The notes under the pieces: model-generated
Seen by the model: only the letters and a program-made list of their open reading frames with translations
Databases searched by the model: none
Told to the model about the DNA's origin: nothing
Shown here: in pieces, positions 23,973 to 35,600 of the stretch
Position numbering within the stretch: the stretch's first letter is position 1
How the letters are laid out: each line of letters starts with the position of its first letter
Made by a program: the position numbers and the translations under genes
DNA from: Nephrocerus scutellatus
Lineage: Eukaryota; Arthropoda; Insecta; Diptera; Pipunculidae
DNA length: 64,000 bases
Assembly (NCBI GenBank): GCA_947095585.1
Contig: OX352761.1
Span: forward strand, 297,981 to 361,980
Reading direction: 5' to 3'

Positions 23973-24598
23973 GCCCGGTTCAACAGTTTTGGTTTAAACT
24001 CTAATTAAATTAAACTCTCATGACGGTTTAAACGAATGGTAAAACTGTGTAGCGTTTCACAGTTAAATTTTGACACCCGCTTAACTTGTGGATGTGTCGT
24101 CCGTTTGGCACTTCTCTCGTGCACACAATTTTCAACAAAGACAATTTTTTCAAACGGAAAAACATTGTTTCTCTCCGATGTGCAAATATTGATTTAAAAA
24201 AATTAATGTTTTATTATTGTAACGCAGCATTGGATATATTTTAAACAATATTGTGATTAAACAACAACAACAAGTTGCATAGTTTCGTGATAGTTATGTT
24301 TTTTGTAAAATCAGTAGGACGAACTGACATTATTATTTCCTCAATCTAAAAACTTGACTTACATTTTGTTAGGCACGCGAATTTGTAAAACACCAATTAT
24401 AATTTCCATTTCACAATTTGCACTTTTGCGCCATGAAAGTTCATACTAAAACTAGGTTTAAACCCTCAACTCTGAGCGATTAAATTAAACCGCATTTAAA
24501 CTTTCTGTTGAGTTTAAACTTGCACTGAGAATCACTATTTTGCTATAAACTCTGATACGAGTTAAAACTGCGTTTAAACACAGACTGTGAAACCGGGC
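23973..24598 (+). mobile_element. MITE-like TIR element with GTTTAAAC motifs
   Basis: The ends are inverted: left GCCCGGTTCAACAGTTTTGG, and the right end read in reverse begins GCCCGGTTTCACAGTCTGTG; both run on into GTTTAAAC. The flanks TTAAG and ATAAG may be a target duplication. The inside repeats GGTTTAAAC/GTTTAAAC several times. 626 bp, no coding capacity. Confidence 0.75.
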
Positions 24599-25459
24599 AT
24601 AAGTGTTATTTATTTACAAAAATGGAGCTTGATTAATTAAAAATTTCAATTTTGAAGTTTTACTTACCTTCTTATGTTGTCGTATTGTTGGGAATTGCAC
24701 TAACCTAACCTAATCTCAAAAATACATGACACAAAATTGATTTTTAACATTTTATTACGTAAAAAACCTCAATTATTTACTTTGTTTCACTTAAAATTAC
24801 AAGTCGTATAACGCAAACACAGTCTTCACTTCTCTTTGAACAGAATGTAGACTCGGCCTTCCATCGTTAAGTCTTAACTGACCGATACACGTTAATTTAC
24901 TGCGGACAACAACCACTATTCCGTTTTTGTTCCACAGTATATTAGGTTCCACAGTTAACTGACAATCGTCGCGACGTAAAATGGTCAATATAATGACAAT
25001 TCTGTTAAAATTTTTAACCTACACCAAGGTATTCTAACCTTTTTTCTAATTGTGATTCTTGTTTTCAATGTAAATTCGATTTCGTTGATTTATTTTAACA
25101 TTCGTTGCATTAGGAATACCAGAATTTTTGTATTTTTTTCACACAGAAGAAACTCAAAGCGTTCTAAGTCGTTTCTTGTTATCTCTTCGTTGGTTTTATC
25201 GATACTAAAAACCAGCAAAAGATGTCTAGGAACCTCTCTTATCGATTAAAATCCATTTGAGACCAAAAAACAAAGCAAACGTTCACTTTTAATATTAGAC
25301 AAAGTTTCAATTAAACTGATTATAAATAAACACCAAGTTTAACGATTCTATTGCTTGCTTTGCAATCTTAAAAACTATTTCAACTTTTCGTTCTTTTCTA
25401 ATTTTCCAATTCAGTTTCGAATTAGATTTAGAATTTAGAGAATTGGATGTTTATTTTGT
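24599..25459. other. Non-coding AT-rich DNA
   Basis: No gene recognised. Confidence 0.4.
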
Positions 25460-25680
25460 TGTTGCCTTCTGCCCTGTTCGAGGAATAAGGGCGCACTAAC
25501 TCGTTGTACCGCTATGCGAGTGAAGAACCGTAAAAGTTTATGGCATTTTCGCTGTGTGATCGCTGCCGAAAATCGCCATTCACTCTAAAAATAGTATTAC
25601 GCATACGCCAGAGTGAGCAGCGCGCCATCGAGATGCACAAGTCCGGCCATCCATAGAGCAGCAGCTCCTGTACAGGTTTT
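25460..25680 (+). promoter_or_regulatory. GC-richer block upstream of the small ORF, possible promoter/5' UTR
   Basis: The stretch has higher GC and more CG dinucleotides than its flanks (for example GGGCGCACTAACTCGTTGT and GCAGCGCGCCATCGAG). It sits about 150-350 bp before the 44-codon ORF. No TATA box is certain; the promoter role is inferred from composition only. Confidence 0.25.
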
Positions 25681-25822
25681 TTGGAATCTAAATCTAATTC
25701 TAGTCAGATTCGTTATTCTAAATTTAAACAGACATTTCTCATATGTGGTAACTTATAAACAAACAAAAAGGAAAAAAGACTTTTTGCATTTGTCAACCAA
25801 ACTAAAACAAAAAAAAAATCAA

Positions 25823-25957
25823 ATGGTTGTTGGCCGGCCGCTATCCGGCACACCGGCCAAGAAGATTTTACTCCAACAACAAAAGGACTACAAGCAACGC
25901 CACGTAGCCAAAGTGGGTGACAAATTGCATTTTGCACAGATTGCGCCTTGTAAATAA
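25823..25957 (+). CDS. Candidate small ORF, 44 residues, function unknown
   Basis: The ATG has the context ATCAAATGG, close to the fly Kozak consensus. The frame runs 44 codons to TAA. The product begins MVVGRPLSGTPAKK, then has a Gln/Lys-rich stretch (ILLQQQKDYKQRH), and ends AKVGDKLHFAQIAPCK. It is basic, with no signal peptide and no membrane segment. Codon use is GC-richer than the surrounding DNA. A GC-richer block about 25460-25680 upstream could be a promoter or 5' UTR. A GTAAAT just before the stop could be a splice donor, so this might instead be the first coding exon of a longer gene. The frame is also open upstream, but that part looks like low-complexity UTR. I do not recognise the family. 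Confidence 0.4.
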   Translation: MVVGRPLSGTPAKKILLQQQKDYKQRHVAKVGDKLHFAQIAPCK

Positions 25958-25989
25958 TTAATTTTGCTTTGTATTTCATAATGTTGTGT

Positions 25990-26042
25990 GCTCGTATTGT
26001 TTATTTGAAGGGACTAGCCCGATAGCTCGTATTGTTTATTTG
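25990..26042 (+). repeat. 18-bp direct repeat, 35-bp period
   Basis: GCTCGTATTGTTTATTTG occurs at 25990-26007 and 26025-26042, separated by 17 bp. Confidence 0.85.
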
Positions 26043-26183
26043 TAATTAAATTGCGGAATAACTGCAATTGTTGTAATTTCTGTGAAAGTCGAAAGTATTT
26101 TTAACACCGACGTGTTTATGCAATGCATGGAATTTTACCAAAATAGATTAGAAATGCCTTAGGATGCAGCTAGAGGATGGAAT

Positions 26184-26502
26184 TTTTTTTAAGAATCTTT
26201 TTGCCAAGTTTGTAGCAGAATTTTCTGGCAGTATTCTGATCAAAATGAGGGACGATTATCTCTGATAACATTAGGGAGGCAAGTGTTGTAATCGGTGGTC
26301 AGCCATCAACAGAATAGAGGAAATATCATATAGCATTCATGCATTTTTTAAGAATCTTTTTGCCAAGTTTGTAGCAGAATTTTCTGGCAGTATTCTGATC
26401 AAAATGAGGGACGATTATCTCTGATAACATTAGGGAGGCAAGTGTTGTAATCGGTGGTCAGCCATCAACAGAATAGAGGAAATATCATATAGCATTCATG
26501 CA
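26184..26502 (+). repeat. 159-bp perfect tandem duplication
   Basis: Two adjacent copies of a 159-bp unit (AAGAATCTTTTTGCCAAG... to ...AGCATTCATGCA). A diverged third partial unit (GGTCAGCCATCAGCAGAGTA...) lies at about 26671-26800. The array sits directly upstream of an RTE-like element. Confidence 0.9.
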
Positions 26503-26899
26503 CGTGCCGTAACTATTTGACTAATGGAAGAATGCGATCAAACCTCCACGTGATGTAATTTTTGCTAAAAAAAATGGTAGGCTTGGTCGTCTACGCGGCC
26601 ACGAGGGTAAAGAAATAATAATGAGTACCGCCATCAGGTCATTTATAAAAAAAAAATATAAATAAAGATTGTGGCGGTCAGCCATCAGCAGAGTAGGGCG
26701 AATAACACAGAATGCTTCAGAAATGCATGTGGCCGCAACTATCTCTGACTGGTGGAATTGCGATCAAACCACGTTGCGGCCGCTGGTAATTTCCGCCAGT
26801 ACAGGAAGAGCGAAATGATGGGGCTAGTACCTTCAAAGTAAGATTGACGCGAGGCCAATAAAACCTCGCCCTTAAAAAAACTACATTACGGAACCCCAA

Positions 26900-27885
26900 A
26901 TCAGACTAGGATACACTGATGAACGACGACGCCACGGCAACGAAAACGGCGAATCGATTTAACCAACGCCAACGTCCACTCGGATCACAATCTTGTTGGT
27001 GTACTTTCATTAGTAATTTAATTAGTACTGCTGACTCCATTTAAGGCAGTAGTCGTATAGATCGGAACGACTGGTTCGATGACCAATGTAAGCTAGCGAC
27101 TGAACGTAAGAATGTTGCGTACCGAGCAATGCAACAATCTCATAGAACGCGCACGCGAAGATGAATATAAAGAGCTCAGAAGACATGAAAAAACAGTTCA
27201 CCAGCGAAAGAAAGCAGTCTGGGAGAAGAATCTCGTCCCGGAACTAGAACAGTACAGAGAGCAAAGACCACACCAGGCACGCAAGTTCTACCAAAGAGTC
27301 CGCGGTACACCGCAGTCAAAGAGGGTAATCTGATCGCCGATCTCAAAGGCATCTTAGAGGCGATGGGAAGATCACTTTCATGAGTTGCTTAATGGCCAGC
27401 TAACTGAGAAATTGGAGGCTCCACCAATGACCGAAGACCACACTATGCTGTCCCCACCAAGCATAGACAAAGTAAGCGATAAATCGGCTCAAAAATAATA
27501 AGGCCCCGTGATCTGATCAGATCAGATCAGATTTACACCCTTAGGCAGGTGATGGAGGCCTGCGTCCTCTTCAACCTGGCGTTGGAAAAAGTGATCCGAG
27601 TTTCATAACAGCGAGAGGAACAATCCTCTATAAGTCCATTCAGATACTGGATAACGCAGACGATATTGACAACTTTGGTAGAAACCCAAGAGCTGTACAG
27701 GAAGCTTTCATCCAGATCTAGCTGGCGGCACGAAATCTGGGGCTGCACATAAATGAGAGCAAAACAAAGTACATGGTGGCCACGTCTGCGACTAGAAGGT
27801 CCAACATTGGTTCCTCAATTCAAATAATGGAGCACAAATTTGAAGTAGTGCAATCCTTTAACTATCTCGGGTCAACTGTAGCAGC
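26900..27885 (+). pseudogene. RTE-like LINE with internal deletion
   Basis: It starts in the endonuclease tail: TNANVHSDHNLVGVL with the catalytic SDH (26980-26988). It continues with a Lys/Arg/Glu-rich linker (about 27060-27330, including YKELRRHEKTVHQRKKAVWE), FHELLNGQLTEKLEAPPMTE (27375-27430), then K**GPV. After a (GATCA)n junction (27510-27532) it resumes at ACVLFNLALEKVIR, QILDNADDIDNFGRN (motif C with Asn for Tyr, 27653-27664), AARNLGLHINESKTKYM and FEVVQSFNYLGST. RT motifs A-B are missing, deleted at the GATCA repeat. Stops are present. Confidence 0.85.
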
Positions 27886-28010
27886 TTGGTAGGCTCCGGT
27901 GGGCAGGATACCTAGCTCGCATGAGCGAAGATGACCCTGCTCGGAAGCGACATGCAAACGACACAGGTTCGAATCCAACTCCGTTCCATAAATAGGAAAC
28001 CTGAAAACTA
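27886..28010 (+). mobile_element. tRNA-like SINE-type sequence
   Basis: It has a perfect pol III B box GGTTCGAATCC (27966-27976). Upstream is GGTGGGCAGGATACCTAGCTC, but no clean A box. It abuts the truncated RTE element, as expected for a SINE or a LINE-SINE junction. It is not a foldable functional tRNA as far as I can see. Confidence 0.4.
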
Positions 28011-28638
28011 TACTTTTTTTTATTCGCTTAAATTAAAGTACACAAACAAAGAACATTAGGAAATTAACCCACAATGCTGTACAGGTCTAAATTATAATAA
28101 CAAACAGAAATATACAAAATATTATCTTCAAATAATTCCCAAACGGCTGAAAGAAGTAATGAGTAAAAAGTAATAAGTAATTCCCCATTTAAACGAGCTC
28201 ATGCGTTTTTTTATTCATTTGGGACTGGATTTACACCTGGCAATCGTAATCACAAAACAAATGTCATATTAATGGTGGGGCATTTGTGGCTTCCAGAGTT
28301 GTTAAAATACGAAGAAAAAGAAACTACATTAACAACATTGACAACATATTTGAAGTTGTTTGTTGTCGTCATATAGTACGTGTGTAGTCAATGTAGTCTA
28401 TAAACTTCAACTTATTTAATTAAGCTGGGCCTTTCATTTTCAAATTCAAATTAATTTAGTTCATTCTAAATGCTTATAAATATAAAACCATTTTTATTAC
28501 TTATAGTTGTGTATTTAATTAAGTTTAAGGATGAATCTATATATAAAACTGAATCGCTGTGCGTACAGCTTGTAATTAATAATATTAACTTTAAATTTAA
28601 ATTTCCGGAATGATACGTAGTTTTAAGTTAACAACGTG
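28011..28638. other. Non-coding AT-rich DNA
   Basis: Nothing recognised. Confidence 0.4.
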
Positions 28639-28639
28639 T

Positions 28640-29135
28640 TGTTTTTGACGTGACAACATCACACTACAAGGTTAAAGGGGTACATGTTCAAAAAGTTGAA
28701 TGTTAAATGTCACAGTGTTATGAGACACTGTTATGCCCATGTACACCTACATGCCAACTACATGTCACTATTTTATGCCTCGTTTTTTAAAGTTATATTT
28801 TATATGTATATAATTACATTTATTATTTAGTTTTTTTAGTTATATAATATATTTATTTTTTATTGTAATGGAAATTACTTTATCAAATCTGTGATATGGT
28901 CATTAGAGTCTGACATTTTGGAAACTGAGCCATTTTTCAAGGGATTTGTTTGAAATTTGGTATGAATGACTTTTTACTATGGAAATTATTGGGTATGGTC
29001 ATTAGTATCTGCAATTTCGGGAACTATGTCATTTTGAGATTATGAGATCGCTCTCCGTGTATCTGCCCCACAGACAAGATCTTCATTTTTCTTTTATTTC
29101 ATTTTCATCTCGGCCAGACGCTGTCACGCTCACGC
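28640..29135 (+). mobile_element. TIR-like repeat D, copy 3
   Basis: The left end TTTTTGACGTGACAACATC (28642-28660) is followed by GGTACATGTTCAAAAAGTTG and TGTCACAGTGTTATGAGACA. The right end is GACGCTGTCACGCTCA (near 29116). The inside shares TTGTTTGAAATTTGGTATG and ACAGACAAGATCTTCATTTT with the other copies. Confidence 0.55.
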
Positions 29136-29499
29136 TCTGTTTTAATAATTTGTTCGTTTTTCTTTTGCTCTTTGCTTATTTTTATGCATTAAACAGATTG
29201 TAAATTACTTCACACAATGCAAATAAGACTCCAAGTTCTTAATGTGTGCTTTTTGAATTAATAAATAAATAAATAAATTAAATAAAAATAAGTAATATAT
29301 AAATATTTAATGACAAAAAACAGCATCATTTCTTGTAAGTTGTTTTTTGGATTTTTGCAAGCTCGTGTAAATGCTCATTTACATTTTACTTTCGTTAAGT
29401 TAAGCACATGTTATAAGCACTACTGTTGTCCCACTTGCACTTCTGACAAATATTCAGCTGTCAAGGATTACTCATTGCATGAAAAATTCTCACTCATTC
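29136..29499. other. Non-coding 5' flank of CCT7
   Basis: AT-rich, with an AATAAATAAATA run at 29258-29290. No gene. Confidence 0.4.
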
Positions 29500-29614
29500 A
29501 TTTTCTTTCGCGTAGAATTTAAATTGAATAGAATCCGCGTGAAAAGGCCGCTGTTTTTAATTTCGTTGAAAATTTGTGATATTTTGTTATAAATCAAGAA
29601 AAAACTATCCGAAA
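29500..29614 (+). promoter_or_regulatory. CCT7 5' flank and probable 5' UTR
   Basis: This is the last stretch before the start codon. It is AT-rich with two CG-containing patches (CGCGTAG, CCGCGTG). No TATA box at a convincing distance was seen, and the transcription start cannot be placed from sequence alone. Confidence 0.35.
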
Positions 29615-29617
29615 ATG
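29615..29617 (+). CDS. CCT7: CCT7 exon 1 coding part (start codon only)
   Basis: The ATG is followed directly by a consensus donor GTAAGT, so exon 1 contributes only Met1. The context CCGAAAATGG is a reasonable fly start context. Joining to exon 2 gives [17 protein letters not shown], the expected eta N-terminus. The region upstream of exon 2 in its own frame offers no better ATG. Confidence 0.85.
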
Positions 29618-32600
29618 GTAAGTTATAGAAGAAATAATCGTACATTTAGCTATTTGTGTAAGTGGTAAGCGGCAAAAGTCGAAAATCATAGAAAATAAAC
29701 CACGGGTGGACGAATGGAAGCCGCCTTATGCCCACAAAGCTCCATGGAATAATTGTAGAAATTTATATAAATTTACCTTTTTCCGATCTTTAAAGAAGGC
29801 AGGAAATTTGTCGACTGTTTCTTTAAATGTCTGCAAAAAACAAAACCAGCATTGTCGTCCCTAACCTCGATAGAAGATTCTCGGTGAATGGTTTGACTAC
29901 TGCGGTGACAGCATTTTTGCGACTTTGATTCAATTTTTGTATAAATTTTCACAGAAATGTTCTTCATATTTTGCAGCAACCACAAATTGTGATTTTCAAA
30001 GAAGGCACCGACAGCTCTCAGGGCAAGCCACAGCTTATCTCCAACATAAATGCTTGCCAATCTATTGTGGATGCGGTGCGTACAACGCTTGGTCCCCGCG
30101 GCATGGACAAACTTTTGGTTGATGGGAACGGCAAAGCCACAATCTCTAACGATGGAGCAACCATCATGAAACTATTGGACATTATCCACCCAGCAGCTAA
30201 GACCCTCGTTGACATTGCAAAGTCTCAAGATGCTGAAGTAAGGGCAACTTTTTATAATTTCTTACACATACATAATAAATGCTGCGATTCCTCCAAAACA
30301 GGTTGGTGACGGCACCACAAGCGTTGTTCTACTCGCCGGCGAGTTCCTAAAGCAACTTAAGCCATATATCGAAGAGGGCGTCCACCCACGCATTATCATC
30401 AAAGCCGTTCGCAAAGCACTCTCGCTTTGTGTTGAGAAAATCAATGAAATGGCCGTTCGCATTGACAAACAGTCCAAAGAAGAACAACGAACTTTGCTGG
30501 AAAAATGCGCTGCCACCGCCCTATCATCTAAGCTCATTCATCAACAGAAGGAATTATTTTCTAAGATGGTTGTAGATGCTGTTCTTTCACTCGATGAACT
30601 TCTTCCCCTGAACATGATTGGAATTAAGAAAGTGACTGGTGGTTCGTTAGAAGAGTCCATGTTAGTATCGGGCGTCTCATTCAAGAAGACATTCTCGTAC
30701 GCTGGTTTCGAAATGGCCCCAAAAACCTATAAGAATTGTAAAATTGCACTTCTCAATATCGAATTGGAATTGAAGGCTGAGCGTGATAATGCCGAGGTGC
30801 GCGTTGACAATGTCAAGGAATACCAGAAAGTCGTCGATGCTGAATGGCAAATTCTTTACAATAAACTTGCAAAGATCCATGAATCCGGGGCGAATGTTGT
30901 GCTCTCTAAGTTGCCAATTGGTGATGTTGCCACACAGTATTTTGCCGATCGTAATATGTTCTGTGCTGGCCGTGTACCCGAAGAGGATCTCAAGCGTACG
31001 CTCAAGGCGTGTGGTGGTGCTGTCATGACCACAGCTAATGATATTAGTCCAAAAGTACTCGGACAATGTGATCTTTTCGATGAGAGGCAAATCGGTGGAG
31101 ATCGTTTTAACGTTTTCCAAGGTGAGAGTTGAGATGGCGTGAAATTATTTTAGGGAATTTAAAGTTTAAACCCTTTCTTTGGAATCATGTTTTCTAGGCT
31201 GTCCAAATGCCAAAACCTGCACATTGATTTTGCGTGGTGGCGCCGAACAGTTCCTCGAAGAGACTGAACGTTCTTTGCACGATGCCATCATGATTGTTCG
31301 TCGTACAATTCAGAATGATTCAGTTGTTGCTGGTGAGTTATTAGAAAGGCAAATTATTGATTAATTTATATTATTGTGAAATAACAGATAATAATTAGAT
31401 TAAGTCGCGTTAACGAGCCTTTCTAAACAGGGCGTAGGAGGATAATCCTATTCATTTACCTATCTTTCCTTTTGATGTCTAAAATTCGGAGCTGTGTACA
31501 AATTCGGTTAAAAAAAGAGTGACTTATATTATAATATAATTATAACAAGAGTTACTAACATTATAATGTTATTATCTTGCAGAGAAGTCAACGACTTTTA
31601 GTGAATTTAGAAGCTGGCATTTGTTCGTTTTCTCAATCAGCACAGATTTGCGTAACAAATAAAAGTACCATTTACTGAAGTAATTACGATATAGGCTAGG
31701 GTCCCTTTTACAACATGAAATCGTGGACACACATAGATGTCCGGCTTAAACGTCTATTTATGGCTAATTTGAATTTGACCACCAACACTAAATGTGTGTG
31801 TTAACATGATATGATTTACGAAGAAGATTTAAATAATCTTACAAAGGTATCTAGGGATTAACAAATATTTTAAAGAACATAGTTGATTAAGTGCTACTTG
31901 AAATTAGAGTTTTGAAAAATTTTCGTTTATTAGATGAATGATGATCGATATGAAAAAGTTGTCTGGTCTATCAACTGTGATCACAATTGGAATGTTATCA
32001 CAGCTAAGCGCTGGTGCTCCCCGCCATTGTAGAAAGCTTAATAGCGAGGTGCTTGCTAATATCAGGGGAGCTAGAGTTCGTGTCAGTGTCTGGTGGGAAA
32101 TTCTTTATTTAAGGTGACAAAGTCAAGCTATTTACACGGTTGTCCCCGAGGAGAGCGGAGAATCAAAGATGTAATGGGCATTGAAATCCCCCATCACAAT
32201 TGTGGTTTCACCCTGGAGAAGGTGGAGTGAGGATGGTTGGCAACCATTTACTGTTCTCCTTACGTGGGGGGATGTAAATGTTAGTGAGTAATAACTCGAA
32301 AACTCCAGTATTAACTGATGTATTTATTGCTTCAGGGTGACGATCGGGGGAGGACTGCTTGGGGATGTGTTTGTAAGATACATTGGGCCACCACACACGA
32401 GCCTAATTCTACCGGGATGAAAACCAGTTTTATTCCACACTTCATGTGTTTTCATCATCGTTATTTCAGTTCGGCATAGGGAGAAGATTTTATTCCGTTT
32501 CATTCCGCGTTCTCCGTTTCCCTCACCAATGAACTCGATTTTCTCCTGGTGGAGTTCATCCTTTGTGGAGGGCCATTCTGTTGTAGAATAGAAGCTAGTT

Positions 32601-35600
32601 CATTGCAATTAAAATATTATTGCGAAACATATAATTGGTGATCTTTCTCAATTTGTTCCATAGGCTATTGCAGTTCCATTGAAAGATCCTGAAAGAAAAG
32701 AATTATGCTGGCCGTGTTGAGTTTGTGGAGGTGGGGTCGGTGCAGATGAAATGGTAGTGGGTGGAAGCAGCAGTTACCAATAAAATTTTGTCGTAAGCAA
32801 TGTCGAATGTTATTATAACTGTTGCAACGCACAGAGGCTACTCTTTTACGAATAGGACGGTTACAGGCCGAACAATGTCTGGTTCTGGGATCTGGGTTTA
32901 ACTTCATAACGGCTCTAATTAATAGTAATCAGAGTAGGCTTGCCGGGAGGCCCACTCTCACGGCAAAAAATAAGCGTAGCATGCATAAATAGATGCATAC
33001 TGAAGGAAATAAAAGAAGAACATCTTAATAATCTAATCCCAACCCTGTTGCTGGGTTGATGAACCTTCGCCCTGTGTTTGTAAAACCACTGGAGTGCTTT
33101 CAGTGCGAAGAACTAATCATCGTAGTAAGGCTGGTTGAGCCGTTTCCCACTTCACATTACCTTGGATATCGCGATTTTTCAAATTTCGCGATATTTCCGT
33201 CAGTGATTATAAGACCACTTGCATAACCACATTACAACTCGATTGCAATGCTAGTTTTACGTTGCAACGTTGAAATTTTCCTCTCAGCTTGCGTCGCAAC
33301 TTTTATTTTTTCCCGGCATTTGTCATTTTTGTTATAATTCATAGAAATTAAAGTGACTAGTTACTTTAAATTGTTGTGTATAATAACTGGGTTTAAAGGT
33401 TTGGTTTAAGTTTTACTTAACAATTACCCGTCAATTAGAATGACATGCATTTTGAAACTTTTTATAGTTATGGATACTTGGGATAGTTAAAAACCTTTCT
33501 TAATCTTCCGCTTAACCCGTCTAACATCAATTATTGATGTCAAAATGCAGAATTTCATTACAGACTGGTTACGTTTCTTTGCATGCTATGCTCTGCCTTA
33601 GCCGTTTGAGTCTCATTTGCATCACGAGTGCAGAACTACTCTCCGCTTAAAATATGTACTTTTTTTTTGCAACGTAACGTGATCTCTCTATGATTGTAAT
33701 AAATAAATAACTGTTTGCCTAGAAGTCACACATGGGCACGAGGAAAACTTTGCTTCGCTCCGCTCCGTTTGGTCGGTTTGTGGTACAAAGTATATCCCAT
33801 TATTGTCATTGTTGTTAACCAGAATGCTGTAGGTACAATGCGCGAAATGAATTAGCATATACCCGTACAATAATAAATAAATTAAATGTATGTGGGGGAA
33901 TATGTGCATATAAATATTGTAAGCACGATGTGGTTCACACTATTAGTGACCTCGCGTTGTCGTGCTGCATTCCTTATATCTCAATGTATCTAGTTTCATC
34001 GTTTAACTGTTTAATCTTGACTGTTGTCTTTTGTCTTTTGTTACCATAACTCAGTGGTTGAACTGGCAATACTCATTGAATCACCTCAGTCGGATGTTGG
34101 TTTTATTTTTTGGTTGCCGGGTCTCCTTCATTCTGCGAAGTTAATCATGAAGTGACCTCGTATTTTCGGTAAAAATTGGTTTCTACTTTCTAAAAGCTCT
34201 AATTTAACAGATTGGTTCAGTTAATCTACTCATACTTGCACCTCAGGTGGTGGACCAACTTAACCTGAAACTTTTTTGTAGCAGTTGGGTTTACAGCTCT
34301 AGAGTCTGCAGCTGGATATTTCAACTTTAGTCACTTTTTCCTCTGAGAGTTTGCTTTTTTTAAGACTGTTGATAACCATGTTGTTCTTGGTCTTCCAACA
34401 TGCCGTGCACCCTGAGGCTTCCATTCAAATTATTTCTTAACGATATTATCATTTGGCTTCCTTAATGTGTGACCAATCCATCCCTTCCTCTTCGCTTCCT
34501 TATATCGAGATCAAACAGCTTTTGACTCGTGTTAAGTCACAATTCCTGGTGTGATGTTATTCGTGGACAACGAATCTTTAGGATATAGGACAGATAGGGA
34601 TTCACAAAAGTCTGCAATTTCCTCGAGATATTTGCTGAGTCTTTCCAGGTTTCGGAGGCATATAATAGCACGGCTTTAACATTGCATTCGAAGAATATAA
34701 ACTTGGTGCGTAAGGAGATTCGGCTGGATTTCCAAATCGGAGATAAAGCACCGAAGGGCCCTCGACCTTTATTTATTCTGCTCTTAACGTTCAGATGAGT
34801 ACCCCTATCAGCTGATACAATATTTCCGAGCTAATTAAACTTTTCGACCTCTTCAGTAGGTGTCTCCAAAAATAATACACTGATGCGTGGAGCAGCCTGT
34901 GCGCATTTTTGTCTTATTGCCATTTATCCTTAGACCGATCGACTCTCCTTTCACTTGCATTGATTGACACATCCCGTTAAACCCTTTTATGTTACTTGCC
35001 ACGAGATAATCCAAGTGGCTTAGCCTTTGAAACGGTCTCCATTGAATGTCATATGTCGTTCCACTGGACGAACTGTGGCAGTCAGTACATCGTCTATTGC
35101 CAGCAGAAAAAGGATTGGCGAAAAACACCCCCTTGTCTTACTCTCTGTCTCACTTCGAAAGAGTGAGAGATGTCCAGTATGCAAAACGAAGCACCTTGCC
35201 TTGTTGTAGGGCTCTATTGTAATAACAACTATTTTGCGATTATAGGACTATTGTAAGATGGTTCTATCAATATTTTAGGATAAGAAAATGGTTATATAAT
35301 GACCAAGATTATGGGAGAGTTGGATAGGATAAAGGATGACAGGGTGTAAATGGAATCAATACGGGATAATTTTAGGATTATAGAATAATGATGATTATAG
35401 GATATTTGTATCATAGTTATGTTCAAATAATTCGCAACTAATTTAAGTAAAATACCCAGATATTCTGGCAAGGTCATTTTGTAGAGTGAGTCGAAAGGTT
35501 TGTTAATATTTTATTTTAAGTTTTTCATGGAAGCGCCTTTTCTCTTCGTCTTAAGGTCTCTTGTGTAAGGCAAGAACATGATTGGTCCGGGAACGCTACC

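Noticed and set aside
29971..29976. Upstream start of CCT7 in the exon 2 frame
   Set aside because: The codon before CAA CCA CAA lies in the acceptor TTTTGCAG; the spliced ATG at 29615 gives the family N-terminus.
30677..31120. 147-codon antisense ORF over CCT7 exon 3
   Set aside because: It is a shadow of the strongly conserved sense frame; no domain and no independent signals.
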